64,000 nucleotides of DNA, from positions 1-64,000 of the forward strand of contig CAYOIB010000004.1 in the NCBI GenBank assembly GCA_964403935.1. Direction: 5' to 3'. Source of the DNA: SLLG01 sp964403935 (GTDB lineage Bacteria; Verrucomicrobiota; Verrucomicrobiia; Opitutales; Oceanipulchritudinaceae). The position numbers and the translations under genes were made by a program. A model generated the notes under the pieces. The model was not told the origin of the DNA. It did no database searches and saw only the letters and a program-made list of their open reading frames with translations. Below, piece by piece: positions 33,191-42,529 of this stretch (position 1 is its first letter; every line of letters starts with the position of its first letter).

Positions 33191-34576
33191 TCACCCGGTG
33201 GCGGTTGCCGGATTATGATCCTCCACCCCCTCCAGGACCAGGTCTCCAATCAAGGAGCTGACGCTGCCTTCCCGGATCCGCACGGGAACGATCTGCCCGG
33301 TCAGGCGGGCAGATCCGGGGAAAATGACCTTTCGGTTTCCGGGATTGCGTCCCATGAACATGTTCTGGCCGCGTTTCGCCGTGCCTTCGACCAGCACGTC
33401 TTCCACCTTCCCGACCAAGGATGCGTTTCGGCGAAGCGAGTGCCGGCCGAGGATCTCCAGGAGAGTCTGGTTGCGCGTTTCTTTCACATCCTGAGGAACA
33501 TCGTCTTCCTGCCCGGCTGAGACGGTTCCGGACCGGGGGGAGTATTTGAAGATGAAAGCCATGTCGAAGCCCACCTCTTCAAACAGCGCCCGCGTCATTT
33601 CAAAGTCGGCCCCGGTCTCACCGGGGAAGCCAACAATAATGTCTGTCGAAAGATAGATGTCAGGCCGGACAGCGCGCAGTTGATCGACGATCTCCCGAAA
33701 ACGGCGTGCGGTATAGGGCCGTCGCATCGCCTTCAAGATGGTGTCGGATCCACTCTGCATCGGCAGGTGCACGTAGGGCATCAGCTTGGATAGACGGCCA
33801 TAAGCCTCCACCAGATCCTGTTGAAAGCCGCGCGGGTGTGGCGAGGTGAAGCGGATCCGGTCAATGCCGTCGATCTCCTGAATGCGTTCGAGCAGCTGCA
33901 CAAATGGGCTTTTTCGATCGACAAAGGGAATCTGGCGAAGTCCGTAATTATTGACGATCTGGCCCAGAAGGGTGATTTCACGCGTCCCCGCGGCGGCCAG
34001 TTCGCGCGCCTCTTCCACGATGGTCTCCATGCTGCGGTAGCGCTCAGCCCCCCGGGTCTTGGGGACGATGCAGAAGGAGCACTTCATGTTGCAGCCCTGC
34101 ATGATACTGACGAAGGCGGTCACCTGGCGTTCGTCCTTGTGGTCCCGGATAGTTTCTTCGGAGCCCTCTTCTTCGCCGAGGTCGACCAAGGTGGCAGGCT
34201 TGGGCCCAAGCCCCCGCTGGCTGGCAAGGAGGCTGTCGAGCATCTCCGGGACGCGGTGAAACTTTTGCGTTCCGACGAGCAGATCGAGATCGGGGAGGCG
34301 GTCCACCAGTTCCTCGCCGCGGTTTTGGGCCATGCAGCCCATGATCCCGATGAGGAAGTTGGGATCCGTCCGCTTGCGTTTGCCCAGGTGCCCGGTCTTG
34401 CCGATAGCCTTTTGTTCCGCTTGGTCGCGGACGGCGCAGGTATTCAACAAGACAATGTCAGCATCCTTTTCACCTTCGACAATACTGTAGCCACGCGCGC
34501 GCAACATCGAAGCCACTGCGTCCGAGTCGCGCTCGTTCATCTGGCAACCGTAGGTCTTGATATAAACGCGGTTCAT
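33191..34576 (-). CDS. miaB: tRNA-2-methylthio-N6-dimethylallyladenosine synthase MiaB
   Basis: Radical-SAM methylthiotransferase modifying A37 of tRNAs that read codons beginning with U, tRNA-Phe among them. The N-terminal UPF0004 domain has three cluster Cys (YGCQMNERDS, LLNTCAVRDQA, IMGCMAQNRG). The radical SAM motif is QGCNMKCSFCIVPKTRG (CxxxCxxC). A C-terminal TRAM domain closes the protein (VEDVLVEGTAKRGQNMFMGR). The 461 residues from the ATG at 34576 match the family; the frame extends eight residues further upstream. It is divergent from the enoyl-reductase gene. Confidence 0.96.
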   Translation of the reverse strand: MNRVYIKTYGCQMNERDSDAVASMLRARGYSIVEGEKDADIVLLNTCAVRDQAEQKAIGKTGHLGKRKRTDPNFLIGIMGCMAQNRGEELVDRLPDLDLLVGTQKFHRVPEMLDSLLASQRGLGPKPATLVDLGEEEGSEETIRDHKDERQVTAFVSIMQGCNMKCSFCIVPKTRGAERYRSMETIVEEARELAAAGTREITLLGQIVNNYGLRQIPFVDRKSPFVQLLERIQEIDGIDRIRFTSPHPRGFQQDLVEAYGRLSKLMPYVHLPMQSGSDTILKAMRRPYTARRFREIVDQLRAVRPDIYLSTDIIVGFPGETGADFEMTRALFEEVGFDMAFIFKYSPRSGTVSAGQEDDVPQDVKETRNQTLLEILGRHSLRRNASLVGKVEDVLVEGTAKRGQNMFMGRNPGNRKVIFPGSARLTGQIVPVRIREGSVSSLIGDLVLEGVEDHNPATATG

Positions 34577-34691
34577 GCAAGAGCTGAAACGCAACCTCAA
34601 TGGATACCCCGGGTCAATGGCATACCGCCCAAAGAGCCGATCGATGTGGTGTGGAAATATTTAGGGAGGGATTGTGAAACGGTTTCTGCTG

Positions 34692-34715
34692 GATGCTTCA
34701 TTCGAATGATGCATC
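34692..34715. promoter_or_regulatory. 24-bp near-perfect palindrome, candidate operator
   Basis: The left half GATGCTTCATTC and the right half GAATGATGCATC (34692-34715) are complements at 11 of 12 positions, with a perfect inner CATTCGAATG. It ends 9 bases before the GTG of the enoyl-reductase gene and lies 115 bases from miaB. Dyads of this size are common TetR or MarR family targets, but no such regulator is encoded nearby. Confidence 0.55.
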
Positions 34716-34724
34716 TTTGACCAA

Positions 34725-35705
34725 GTGAAGCGTTCGCTTGCAGTTACTTATCATGAACATGGTTCGCCCGCAGAAAAGCTTCGGGCGGAAGAAGTCGATC
34801 TCCCGGAAATGGGGCCGGACACGGTGCGGGTAAAGCTTCTCGCCGCGGTCATTCATCCGTCGGACTTCGGGATGATTCAAGGCAGCTACGGGATTCTTCC
34901 CTCGCTTCCGGCCATCGCCGGGCGGGAAGGTGTCGGTGAGGTCGTTGAAGTCGGGAACGACGTGGAGGCCTTGCGTCCCGGCGACTGGGTCCGGATGCCG
35001 GATACGGGGGCTTGGTGCGCATTCTCCGTGGCCCCCGCCGCGTCCTTGATGCCCCTTCCGAACGACATTCCTGTGGAGTTGGCGGCCATGGCCTCGATCA
35101 ATCCACCGACCGCATGGAGAATCTTGCGCGATGCACATCTCTCGGCGGGGGAATGGATCATTCAGAATGCAGCCAACTCGGCCGTGGGCCAGTATGCCAT
35201 CCAGATGGCGCGGTCGCTGGACCTGAAGACTCTCAACGTTGTCCGGCGGCAAGAGCTGGTGGAACCGCTGAAGGCGATGGGGGCGGATGTCGTGGTGCTT
35301 GAAGAATCAGGCTACGAGAAGAAGCTCGCGGAGCTCACCGGGGGTGCCTCGATTCGCTTGGGGCTGAATTCCGTGGGGGGGCAAAGTGCCCTCCGGCTCG
35401 CCCGGTGCCTCGGCTACGGCGCGAAGCTGGTTACCTTCGGTGCCATGAGCTTTGAGCCGGTGCGCTTTCCGACCCGACAATTGATTTTCAACAATATCAC
35501 CCTGACCGGCTTCTGGCTGGACCGCTGGTATAAGGAAAATTCCAGGGAACGCATCCAGGTGATGAATGATCGGCTTTTCCAGATGATGAGGGACGGGACC
35601 CTGGAGGCTTCGGTGGAGGCCCGTTTCCCCCTTTCCAGAATTGCAGAAGCGGTGGAGGCAGCGACCCAGCCCCGCTTTGGCAAGGTGTTGTTGACGCCGG
35701 GCTAG
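34725..35705 (+). CDS. MDR-family oxidoreductase, MECR/2-enoyl thioester reductase-like
   Basis: Zinc-free medium-chain reductase closest to the mitochondrial trans-2-enoyl-CoA reductase (MECR/Etr1) group, which reduces enoyl thioesters with NADPH. Supporting patterns are the N-terminal YHEHGSPAEKLRAEEVDLP, AVIHPSDFGMIQGSYGILPS, the PAIAGREGVGEVVEVG block, and the cofactor motif WIIQNAANSAVGQYAIQMA. The catalytic Tyr of MECR corresponds to the Tyr in QGSYG. There are 326 residues from a GTG at 34725. The gene is 7 bases before the helicase gene and follows a palindrome. Broad quinone or alkenal reductase activity is an alternative. Confidence 0.82.
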   Translation: MKRSLAVTYHEHGSPAEKLRAEEVDLPEMGPDTVRVKLLAAVIHPSDFGMIQGSYGILPSLPAIAGREGVGEVVEVGNDVEALRPGDWVRMPDTGAWCAFSVAPAASLMPLPNDIPVELAAMASINPPTAWRILRDAHLSAGEWIIQNAANSAVGQYAIQMARSLDLKTLNVVRRQELVEPLKAMGADVVVLEESGYEKKLAELTGGASIRLGLNSVGGQSALRLARCLGYGAKLVTFGAMSFEPVRFPTRQLIFNNITLTGFWLDRWYKENSRERIQVMNDRLFQMMRDGTLEASVEARFPLSRIAEAVEAATQPRFGKVLLTPG

Positions 35706-35712
35706 CAGATCG

Positions 35713-38631
35713 ATGGCCGGAACCGAATTTGCGGATCTCCCCGACCTTTCCAGAGACGTCCTGGTTGAGTTCGGAGGATGGACGGTATTCAAAGAGGCGC
35801 GGGCGTTGCACGTTGCCGGCCTGGTGCGGTTGGCTTCCTGGAAAGCCCCCGTGGCAACCGGTGAAGTGGCTGAAGGAAGCCATCGCCTTCGCCCGTCGAT
35901 CAATCTCCGGTCTCTGACCTTCGCGGAGAACCGCTGTTCCTGCCCGACGGGGCGGCGCGGTCAGTTTTGTGCCCATGCGTTGGCGGTGTGTCTGGAGTTG
36001 GAGGCCCGGCGGCGCGTTGCCGTGGAGGCTGTGCGGCGTGCCCAGGCGGCCCCTCCCGCCGCGGTGAAGAAGACGGCCGTCCCGAAGCAGGTCCTCAAAC
36101 TCAACTGGTTACGGGAGGATACGAATGGAACGGCGCTCGAGGTGCGCTTGATCTTGCCGCCGAATCTCGCCTCGGCGGCGATGCGCAATGCCATTCCGGT
36201 TCGACTCGAATTGCTCGCTGCCGGAGAGCGGCCCTGCCCGCCGGAGCGTCTCTTTCGAGGGCGCGCCTATGTCTTGAGAAAACCCGTAAAGCAGGCCCTT
36301 GGAGCGATCACAAGCTGGTGCGGCGATGAGCGTCCCCACGGGTTGCTTCAGCTCAAACAGCCACAGTTGGGAGAGCTTGTGAAGCTTCTCCAGGCGGAAC
36401 CCGCCTTCATCTGGGCCAATGCCCCGAACAAGCCGATCCCTTGGACAGACAATCTCCTCGTGGGTGTTTCCGAGCATTTGAAAGCGGTTGAAGCGGCGCT
36501 CCCTGCACCGGTCCGCGTGCATCGGGATCGGGGTGGTCCCCGGAAACGGCCCTCTGCAGTCGAGCCTTTTCGTCAAGCCCTGCAGCGAGGGGATCCCCGG
36601 AAAGGAAGACCGGTTCTCGAGATTGACGGATCACCAAGTTTTCTGGCCATCCAGCTCCCGGAGCGGGACGACCCGCTTTATGAGCCTCTGGTGGAGTTGG
36701 TCAAGGCACACGATTTCAGGATGGAACATTCCAATGGACGGTGGTGGCTTCGCGATCGACACAAGGTATTGACCTTTTTGGCGCACCATGAGCGGAACCT
36801 CGCAACCACCTACAAGGCGGCTTTTACCCCCAACTTTCAGGCGCGCTTCGCGCAGCGCGAGTGGGTACGCTGGACGGTGCAGGGCGAAGCCTGCGGGGAC
36901 CATTTTGCCGTGTCGATTTCGGTGGGGGAGGGCGCTCCCGGCGCGGAGGAGATCCGTCGGGCCCTGGCATCGGGTCAGCCCTACATTCTCACACCGCAGA
37001 CGGTTTATCTAATCGATGCCGCAAGCCTGGAACGCGCGGAAAAGGCCCAGCGTGCACTCTCGGGAAACCAAAGCCGCGCGTTTGCACCGGAGTTTCGTCA
37101 GACGCTCAAGACGTCTGCCCTCGCTCCTGCCGAGAGTGCGCTTGAAGAGCTTGATGAGGCCATTGTCTTGCCCGAGGCGTGGAAGGCGCGCACGGCGGCC
37201 TTGCGCTCCATCCAGAATCTGCCGCCCCCGCCGATCCCCGGGGATCTGGCCAATCAGTTGCGTGGGTATCAGCTTATTGGCGTGGGATGGTTGTGGCACC
37301 TGGCACGGCATGAGTTGGGGGGCGTTTTGGCTGATGAGATGGGTTTGGGAAAGACGCTCCAAGCGCTCGCTTTGTTGGCCGCGGTCCAGGCGAGCACGAA
37401 AAAGCATGAGCGGCGTCCAGCTCTCGTGGTGGCTCCGGCCAGTTTGCTCGAAAACTGGCGGAGGGAGGCGGCGCGGTTTGTTCCGTCGTTCAAGGTCTTC
37501 GTTCACCATAGGAGCGAGCGCCTCGAAAAACCGGAGGCAATGGCTTCCTTCGATATCATCCTGACATCCTACGGAACAGTTGTCCGGGATGAAGGGCTCT
37601 TTCAGGCGTCCGCCTTTTGCGTCGTCATTGTCGATGAGGCTCAGCACATCAAGAACCGCCGCACGCAGGCGGCAAAGGCGCTCCGTCTGATTCCCGCGCA
37701 ATCGCGTTTTGTGCTTACAGGAACGCCGGTCGAAAACAGTGTGGACGATCTGCGGGCTCTGTTTGCCTTTGTTTTGCCGGGCCACCTGCCTCCGATTCCT
37801 CCGGGACTCCGAGGCGACGACAAACGTTGGCACGATGTGCAGCACATCCGATTGGCTGCGCCCTACATTTTGCGGCGAAGCAAGCAGTTGGTCGCTCCCG
37901 AACTTCCGGAGAAGCTCACGCAAACGCTTTTCTGCGAGATGCCGGTCGAGCAGGCCCGGCTCTATGCCAGGATCAAGGCCAAGACGGAGAAGACCCTCCT
38001 TGAATTGGAGTCGAGTGGTGCTTCGGAGGGGCACATCCGCATGGCCGCGCTGGCTCAGCTCTTGCGTCTGCGACAGGTTTGCGCAGAGCCGAGACTTCTC
38101 GATGACACTCTCAAGCCCGGCCACTCGGGTAAGCTGCTTGCCTTCCGGGAGCTTCTCGAAGAGGCGGTGGATGGCGGGCACCGCATGCTCGTCTTTTCCC
38201 AGTTTGTTTCGGTCCTGAGTCACCTCCGGGAATTCCTCGGGGAAAGTGGGTACAGCTATGCCTATCTCGATGGCTCGACGCGGGATCGCCAGCGGGAGGT
38301 GGACCGATTCAATAACGATCCTTCAGTGCCGGTGTTTCTTATTTCGCTGAAGGCCGGCGGCACGGGCCTCAATCTCACCGGAGCGGACACCGTTGTCCAT
38401 TTTGACCCATGGTGGAACCCGGCCGTCGAAGCACAGGCGACGGATCGCGCCCACCGCATTGGGCAGACGCGCACCGTCACAAGTTACAAGCTCATCATGG
38501 CATCGACAGTGGAGGAGCGCGTTCTTGAGTTGCAGGAATCAAAGGCTCATCTTTTGAGGGATCTCCTCGATGAATCCGCCATGGCTTCGGCCAAGATCTC
38601 TCTGCAGGACATCAAGGATTTGGTCCGTTGA
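35713..38631 (+). CDS. SNF2-family helicase with N-terminal SWIM zinc finger
   Basis: DNA-dependent ATPase/translocase of the Snf2/RapA-like group, 972 residues. The SWIM finger is at about 75-88 (RCSCPTGRRGQFCAHALAVC, CxC...CxH). A middle region of about 400 residues resembles the bacterial SNF2 accessory domain. The ATPase core follows: GVLADEMGLGKTLQALALL (about 533-551), ILTSYGTVVRDE, VDEAQHIKNRRTQAAKALRL, LTGTPVENSVDDL, and the C-terminal helicase half with LVFSQFVSVLSHLREFL, ISLKAGGTGLNLTGADTVVH and QATDRAHRIGQTRTVTSYK. The function in bacteria is unclear; chromatin-like protein displacement or phage defence are both discussed for the family. It is probably co-transcribed with the enoyl reductase. 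Confidence 0.93.
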   Translation: MAGTEFADLPDLSRDVLVEFGGWTVFKEARALHVAGLVRLASWKAPVATGEVAEGSHRLRPSINLRSLTFAENRCSCPTGRRGQFCAHALAVCLELEARRRVAVEAVRRAQAAPPAAVKKTAVPKQVLKLNWLREDTNGTALEVRLILPPNLASAAMRNAIPVRLELLAAGERPCPPERLFRGRAYVLRKPVKQALGAITSWCGDERPHGLLQLKQPQLGELVKLLQAEPAFIWANAPNKPIPWTDNLLVGVSEHLKAVEAALPAPVRVHRDRGGPRKRPSAVEPFRQALQRGDPRKGRPVLEIDGSPSFLAIQLPERDDPLYEPLVELVKAHDFRMEHSNGRWWLRDRHKVLTFLAHHERNLATTYKAAFTPNFQARFAQREWVRWTVQGEACGDHFAVSISVGEGAPGAEEIRRALASGQPYILTPQTVYLIDAASLERAEKAQRALSGNQSRAFAPEFRQTLKTSALAPAESALEELDEAIVLPEAWKARTAALRSIQNLPPPPIPGDLANQLRGYQLIGVGWLWHLARHELGGVLADEMGLGKTLQALALLAAVQASTKKHERRPALVVAPASLLENWRREAARFVPSFKVFVHHRSERLEKPEAMASFDIILTSYGTVVRDEGLFQASAFCVVIVDEAQHIKNRRTQAAKALRLIPAQSRFVLTGTPVENSVDDLRALFAFVLPGHLPPIPPGLRGDDKRWHDVQHIRLAAPYILRRSKQLVAPELPEKLTQTLFCEMPVEQARLYARIKAKTEKTLLELESSGASEGHIRMAALAQLLRLRQVCAEPRLLDDTLKPGHSGKLLAFRELLEEAVDGGHRMLVFSQFVSVLSHLREFLGESGYSYAYLDGSTRDRQREVDRFNNDPSVPVFLISLKAGGTGLNLTGADTVVHFDPWWNPAVEAQATDRAHRIGQTRTVTSYKLIMASTVEERVLELQESKAHLLRDLLDESAMASAKISLQDIKDLVR

Positions 38632-38710
38632 GCGAATAATGAGAGGGCCTCCGGCTGGCTGTTTTCAACAACCGCTGATCAACCCCGAAGTGCGGGTGGC
38701 GGGCGCACGA

Positions 38711-38739
38711 TTGACATTATGCTTTATGGCAGGAATCTT
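38711..38739 (+). promoter_or_regulatory. candidate promoter for the secreted hydrolase-like gene
   Basis: TTGACA at 38711-38716 is followed after 17 bases by AATCTT at 38734-38739. The -35 is consensus and the -10 is weak. The gene start lies 78 bases further on. The call depends on one good hexamer only. Confidence 0.35.
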
Positions 38740-38816
38740 ATCAGACGACGGCCTTTGCGTGCTTCCCCGCGCTCAGGGGCTGAGTTCAAAACTAAAATCC
38801 CCAAATACTCCCCAAA

Positions 38817-40289
38817 ATGAAATCAAGAATCCCCGTTTTTGGAATCGTATGCTTGGTCTTTGCCATGCTATCGGGCACTGCAACCGCGCAGTGGGAAGCA
38901 ATCCATACGTTTGATGTGCGGACCGGTCACAGCTACCTCTACCGAAGCCCCAATGACAGTCGTGCCTTTCTGGTATGGGTCCCGGATATGGAGCGCCCCG
39001 TCCGGGGAATCTTCATTGGAGGTGGCCTCGATGAGAGTGTGAAGGCTTTCGCCGCCCGCTTTGATATGGGGGTGGCCTCGATTTCAGGAGGCGGCTCGGG
39101 GGCCTACAACAATCATGCGCCGGTCCTCATGGACGGCTTGGTCGCTATGGCTGCTCTGGGGGTTCATCCGGAGCTGGCCCACGCTCCCTATATCTCGCAC
39201 GGAAGCTCCACCGGTGGGGCCTGGGCGTACGGCGTGGCCATGCTGAATCCAGACCGGACCATCTGTTTTACCTCAAATGTCATGGCGGGCCCAAATCCCG
39301 CGACGCCTCCGGCGGCAGGCTTCAAAGTGCCGGCCATCTTCACCGTAGGTGAAACCGACTCACTCGTGCGGGCAGATGTGGCGACGGCGAACCTGCTGGA
39401 TCAAGGTCGGCCGGAAGGGGCTCTTTGGGGCCGGATGATCATCGAGGACTTTGGGCATGAGAACCGCCGGGTCTGGCGCCTCTATTATCCTTTTTGGGAA
39501 GATATGATCAATCGGCGTGTCCCGGCAGATTGGGATCCTCGTGAAGGGCCGGTGACGCTCAGGGACATCGACCCGTCGGAAGGTTGGATCGCATACGATC
39601 CCTCCTGGTATGAAGGACTGACAGAGATCTTTCCTGCCGATGCCTACGAAGGAGAAACAGATGGCAGCACCAGCTGGTACCCCAATGAAGGCATCGCCGT
39701 TCTCGCACGGAGCTACTCCAGCTGGCAGCAGCCAGGGTATTTGAATATCGAAGGGATTCCTGACTTTCCTCCCAATGATCAGGGGCGGGATGCGGAGATG
39801 GAGCTCTTTCGGGCGGGGGAAGCCATCACCCTCACCTACGATGATGGTGGCGTCGCCTGGGATCGCATCGAGTTTTTCAAGGGCGCGGAGCGCCTCGGCG
39901 AAGTGACGGCGGGGGATCCCGTCTTTGAGCACATCCTCGAAGGGGATCGCATCGCACAGAGCTTCACGATCCTGCACCATGCTCCCGGTGGTGAAATCTA
40001 CACCGCCCGACTTCAGGGGGTATTGGTTCTTCCTCCGATGGATGCGTGGATCTACATCCACCGCTTTGGCTGGTTTTACGACGGATTCGAACCCTGGCTC
40101 TACCACACCCGTGTCGATGGCTGGATCTGGCTGCAGAACTACGATCACATCAGCGACTTTGAATCCACTGCCGGGTTCTTCTTTTTCCATCAGGATCGGG
40201 GGGCCTGGCACTGGTCGAGCATCTTCCGTCTGCCGTGGACCTACGACTACGGGAGCGATAGCTGGGAACGGGATACATTTTCTCAGTAG
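38817..40289 (+). CDS. secreted hydrolase-like protein with Trp/Tyr-rich C-terminal domain
   Basis: The N-terminus (RIPVFGIVCLVFAMLSGTATA) is a signal peptide cut near residue 24. Residues 30-260 look like an alpha/beta-hydrolase: VRGIFIGGGLDESVK, the nucleophile elbow SHGSSTGGAWAYGVAML (GxSxG), FKVPAIFTVGETDSLVRA and a possible catalytic His in IIEDFGHENRRV. A second beta-rich part follows. The last 90 residues carry the repeats DAWIYIHRFGWFYDG, EPWLYHTRVDGWIWLQNYDH and GAWHWSSIFRLPWTYDY, a tail found on many exported proteins of Opitutae-like bacteria. The substrate is unknown; a lipase or carbohydrate esterase is possible. It has its own promoter region and stands alone. Confidence 0.8.
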   Translation: MKSRIPVFGIVCLVFAMLSGTATAQWEAIHTFDVRTGHSYLYRSPNDSRAFLVWVPDMERPVRGIFIGGGLDESVKAFAARFDMGVASISGGGSGAYNNHAPVLMDGLVAMAALGVHPELAHAPYISHGSSTGGAWAYGVAMLNPDRTICFTSNVMAGPNPATPPAAGFKVPAIFTVGETDSLVRADVATANLLDQGRPEGALWGRMIIEDFGHENRRVWRLYYPFWEDMINRRVPADWDPREGPVTLRDIDPSEGWIAYDPSWYEGLTEIFPADAYEGETDGSTSWYPNEGIAVLARSYSSWQQPGYLNIEGIPDFPPNDQGRDAEMELFRAGEAITLTYDDGGVAWDRIEFFKGAERLGEVTAGDPVFEHILEGDRIAQSFTILHHAPGGEIYTARLQGVLVLPPMDAWIYIHRFGWFYDGFEPWLYHTRVDGWIWLQNYDHISDFESTAGFFFFHQDRGAWHWSSIFRLPWTYDYGSDSWERDTFSQ

Positions 40290-40430
40290 TGGCCCCAGGC
40301 CGAGGCCATGGGCCATTCCGGTTCTGCGGAAGCCATCAATGGGTGTAATTCAAGGCGTGCTGTCGAGGAATGTCTGACAATGCTATTGACGCCGCAGAGA
40401 GCAGCTGTCTTTTTCTTCTCTTTTCAAGCG

Positions 40431-40506
<76 letters not shown>

Positions 40507-40882
40507 TTTACTTGAAAAAAATCGGGCTCTCTCCGCTGGAGTCGCCGGACCTTCATCCGCTTCTCTGAGGGCAAGGCGTTGATCTGATATTGCTGGAAGC
40601 AGGGTCTCCATGGGTTAAGCCCTTCCGAGTTCGGAACTTGCGCGGACCTCAGTAGCATGGCTGAAACAGCCTTTCGCTGAAGCTTTTGAATGGACTGCCG
40701 TCACGTCTGTTCAAGAGAGTCGAATATCATTATCCTGTGCTCTGGGCTGGACCTGCCCCCACCGAAGACGCCCACGCCCAGCTGGGAAAACAGCTCTGGA
40801 ACGTCGCTGCCGGAGCCAGACCCTCCGCGAGGCCGCTGACCTGCTGCTTTCGAAGCGTTTAGGTGGTTGATGAAATGAATGA
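40507..40882. other. intergenic stretch, nothing recognised
   Basis: This follows tRNA-Phe and precedes the HIRAN pseudogene. All frames are broken by stops and I recognise no family in any of the short pieces, no repeat of the tRNA 3' end, and no terminator-like hairpin with a T-run. It may be further decayed sequence of the same origin as the pseudogene. Confidence 0.4.
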
Positions 40883-41465
40883 CTATCCGTCATTACGGTT
40901 GCTCCTGAGTCAGTTCTGGAAAGCGAGCAACTTGGAGCCAAGGACAAGTTCTGGTTCATTTTCAAGAACCGGGTGATGACACCGGACGACACGGGTTTCA
41001 GGAATACCTTAAGCTTTTGGATTTCGAAGGGATGCAGCCGGATCCCCTGGAAATCATGGCGGTGGATGGGGGCTATCGCGCGACGGACAGCTATCAGGTT
41101 TTCCCGAAGATCTCCAAGGATGGGCAAATGACCGTTTCCAATCGCGGTTCTTCCTGCACGGATGGCGGCATACGAATGATGCGCCCAGAGCGAGGCTGGA
41201 GAAACTGGCGGCCGGAGAATTTATAGGTGGCGGTGGAGTTGACCCATCCGGAAACAACCACGGCTGTGCAAATCCAGACCGAGGATTGTCATATGCTTGG
41301 ATAGGCTCCGCGCTATCTTGTGCATGATCCGGTGCACGCGATGGCCCACTGTCCGGCATACTGAAGTGCAGGGTGGTGAGATTCAATCCCGTGCCCGCAT
41401 CTTCTAAACAGCGGGTGTTGATTGAACTTTCTGGCCAGTGGCCCAGACGCGCACCCAATCATTGA
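40883..41465 (+). pseudogene. decayed HIRAN-domain protein gene
   Basis: Pieces of one protein can be read by changing frame. From about 40910: SVLESEQLGAKDKFWFIFKN and RVMTPDD. After a shift near 40995: FQEYLKLLDFEGMQPDPLEI, then GGYRATDSYQVFPKISKDGQ. After a second shift near 41135: RFQSRFFLHGWRHTND and RARLEKLAAGEF. After a third shift: VELTHPETT...LG, a stop at about 41306, then APRYLVHDP. After a fourth shift near 41350: VVRFNPVPASSKQRVLIEL and SGQWP, with a stop at 41463-41465. The order and motifs match full-length HIRAN-domain proteins, which run ...NRLMSP..., LEILARSGGRRATD..EVFP, HFFAHGLRH, CPRYL and VERVNPPPAP..RLLCRLE. At least four frame changes and one stop make it non-functional. 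The start of the gene is lost or upstream. Confidence 0.7.
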
Positions 41466-41621
41466 TCGGCTGAGCGCTTTCATCAACTTTCCCATTCATC
41501 CCGAAGATTATTCTGATGCTGGACGCCATCGGTCTGATGGTGTTTCAGAGCCCGAAGGCGGCTTTGGCCGATAGCAGGCCATCCCCAGTTTCAGAGTGAA
41601 GGCGGTTTGGGATGATAAGCC

Positions 41622-42506
41622 TCAGCCGTTGAAGCGGTAAGGGGGGAGGCCGCGGACCCCGGGTCGGCAGACGAAGATGCCTCCGGCGTCGGGCTGATTC
41701 TCGAGTTTCTCAGGAGGCCGGTTGAGGCGGGCCGTGGTGATGAAGAGCTGGTCGAGATCACGCCCCCCAAAGGTGCAGCACGTTGCATTCTGTGCCGGGA
41801 CGTCAACTTTCTGGATAAGCTTGCCGGTGCGGGGGTCCCAGCAGCCGACGCCCCAGCCATCCCAGAGAGCGATCCAGAGGTTGCCTTCCCGATCAATTGT
41901 CATGCCATCCGGGTGGCCCATTTCTTTGGGAACCTCGAGGACAACGCGGCGGTTGCTCAAGGTGGCCGTCTCGAGGTCATAGTCAAAGGCGGCAACCTGT
42001 GCCGTTGGGGTATCGATGTGGTAGAAGGTCGTGCCTTCGGCGTCCCAGGCGAGACCGTTGGAAATGCTGAGGTCGCTGAGGAGTGGTTTGGGTTCGAGTG
42101 TCGAATCGAGCGCGTAGAGGATCCCGGCAGGCTTGTCGTTGTGGGTTCCCATGGTTCCGATGATAAAGCGTCCGCGCGGATCACACTTGCCGTCGTTAAA
42201 GCGTACGCTGTCCGGCAGGTCATCAACTTGGAGGAGGGTGCTGAGGTCCTTGCTCTCTGGCAGGAAGCTGGCAAACCCGTGTCGCAGGGCCAGAATGAGC
42301 CCGCCACTTTCACGGGGAACGAGAGCCCCGACGGTACTGCCTACAGGGTGGCATTCAACGGGACCTGCGCGCCCCTCGCTGTCTATTTCGATCCGGCAGA
42401 TTTGATGCCCGTTGATATCGACAAACCAAAGTTGTCGATCCATCCAGACGGGACCTTCGCCCAGGTTTGATTGTGTATTGGCGAAAAGTTCAGCTTTGAG
42501 GGTCAT
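41622..42506 (-). CDS. SMP-30/gluconolactonase family lactonase
   Basis: Six-bladed beta-propeller hydrolase of sugar lactones, 294 residues, cytoplasmic. Family signatures are NLGEGPVWMDRQLWFVDING (metal Glu), GKCDPRGRFIIGTMG (Asn/Asp ligands nearby), SISNGLAWDAEGTTFYHIDT, the DGMTIDREGNLWIALWDG block (Asp) and RDLDQLFITTA. I chose the ATG at 42506; the frame opens nine codons earlier inside the preceding gene. It follows the sugar isomerase/epimerase gene by 23 bases and is probably co-transcribed with it. The pair suggests a sugar or sugar-acid pathway, possibly feeding the uronate genes, but they are about 16 kb apart. Confidence 0.9.
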   Translation of the reverse strand: MTLKAELFANTQSNLGEGPVWMDRQLWFVDINGHQICRIEIDSEGRAGPVECHPVGSTVGALVPRESGGLILALRHGFASFLPESKDLSTLLQVDDLPDSVRFNDGKCDPRGRFIIGTMGTHNDKPAGILYALDSTLEPKPLLSDLSISNGLAWDAEGTTFYHIDTPTAQVAAFDYDLETATLSNRRVVLEVPKEMGHPDGMTIDREGNLWIALWDGWGVGCWDPRTGKLIQKVDVPAQNATCCTFGGRDLDQLFITTARLNRPPEKLENQPDAGGIFVCRPGVRGLPPYRFNG

Positions 42507-42529
42507 GGAATTTGAGAAGGGGATTGGGC

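Noticed and set aside
37009..38223. 404-codon open frame antisense to the SNF2 helicase
   Set aside because: Shadow of a strongly supported gene with intact helicase motifs.
41230..41330. Possible remnant of an integrase-core (rve) transposase (reading VELTHP...APRYLVHD)
   Set aside because: The same residues fit HIRAN-domain proteins better, and the flanking pieces on both sides match that family in order.
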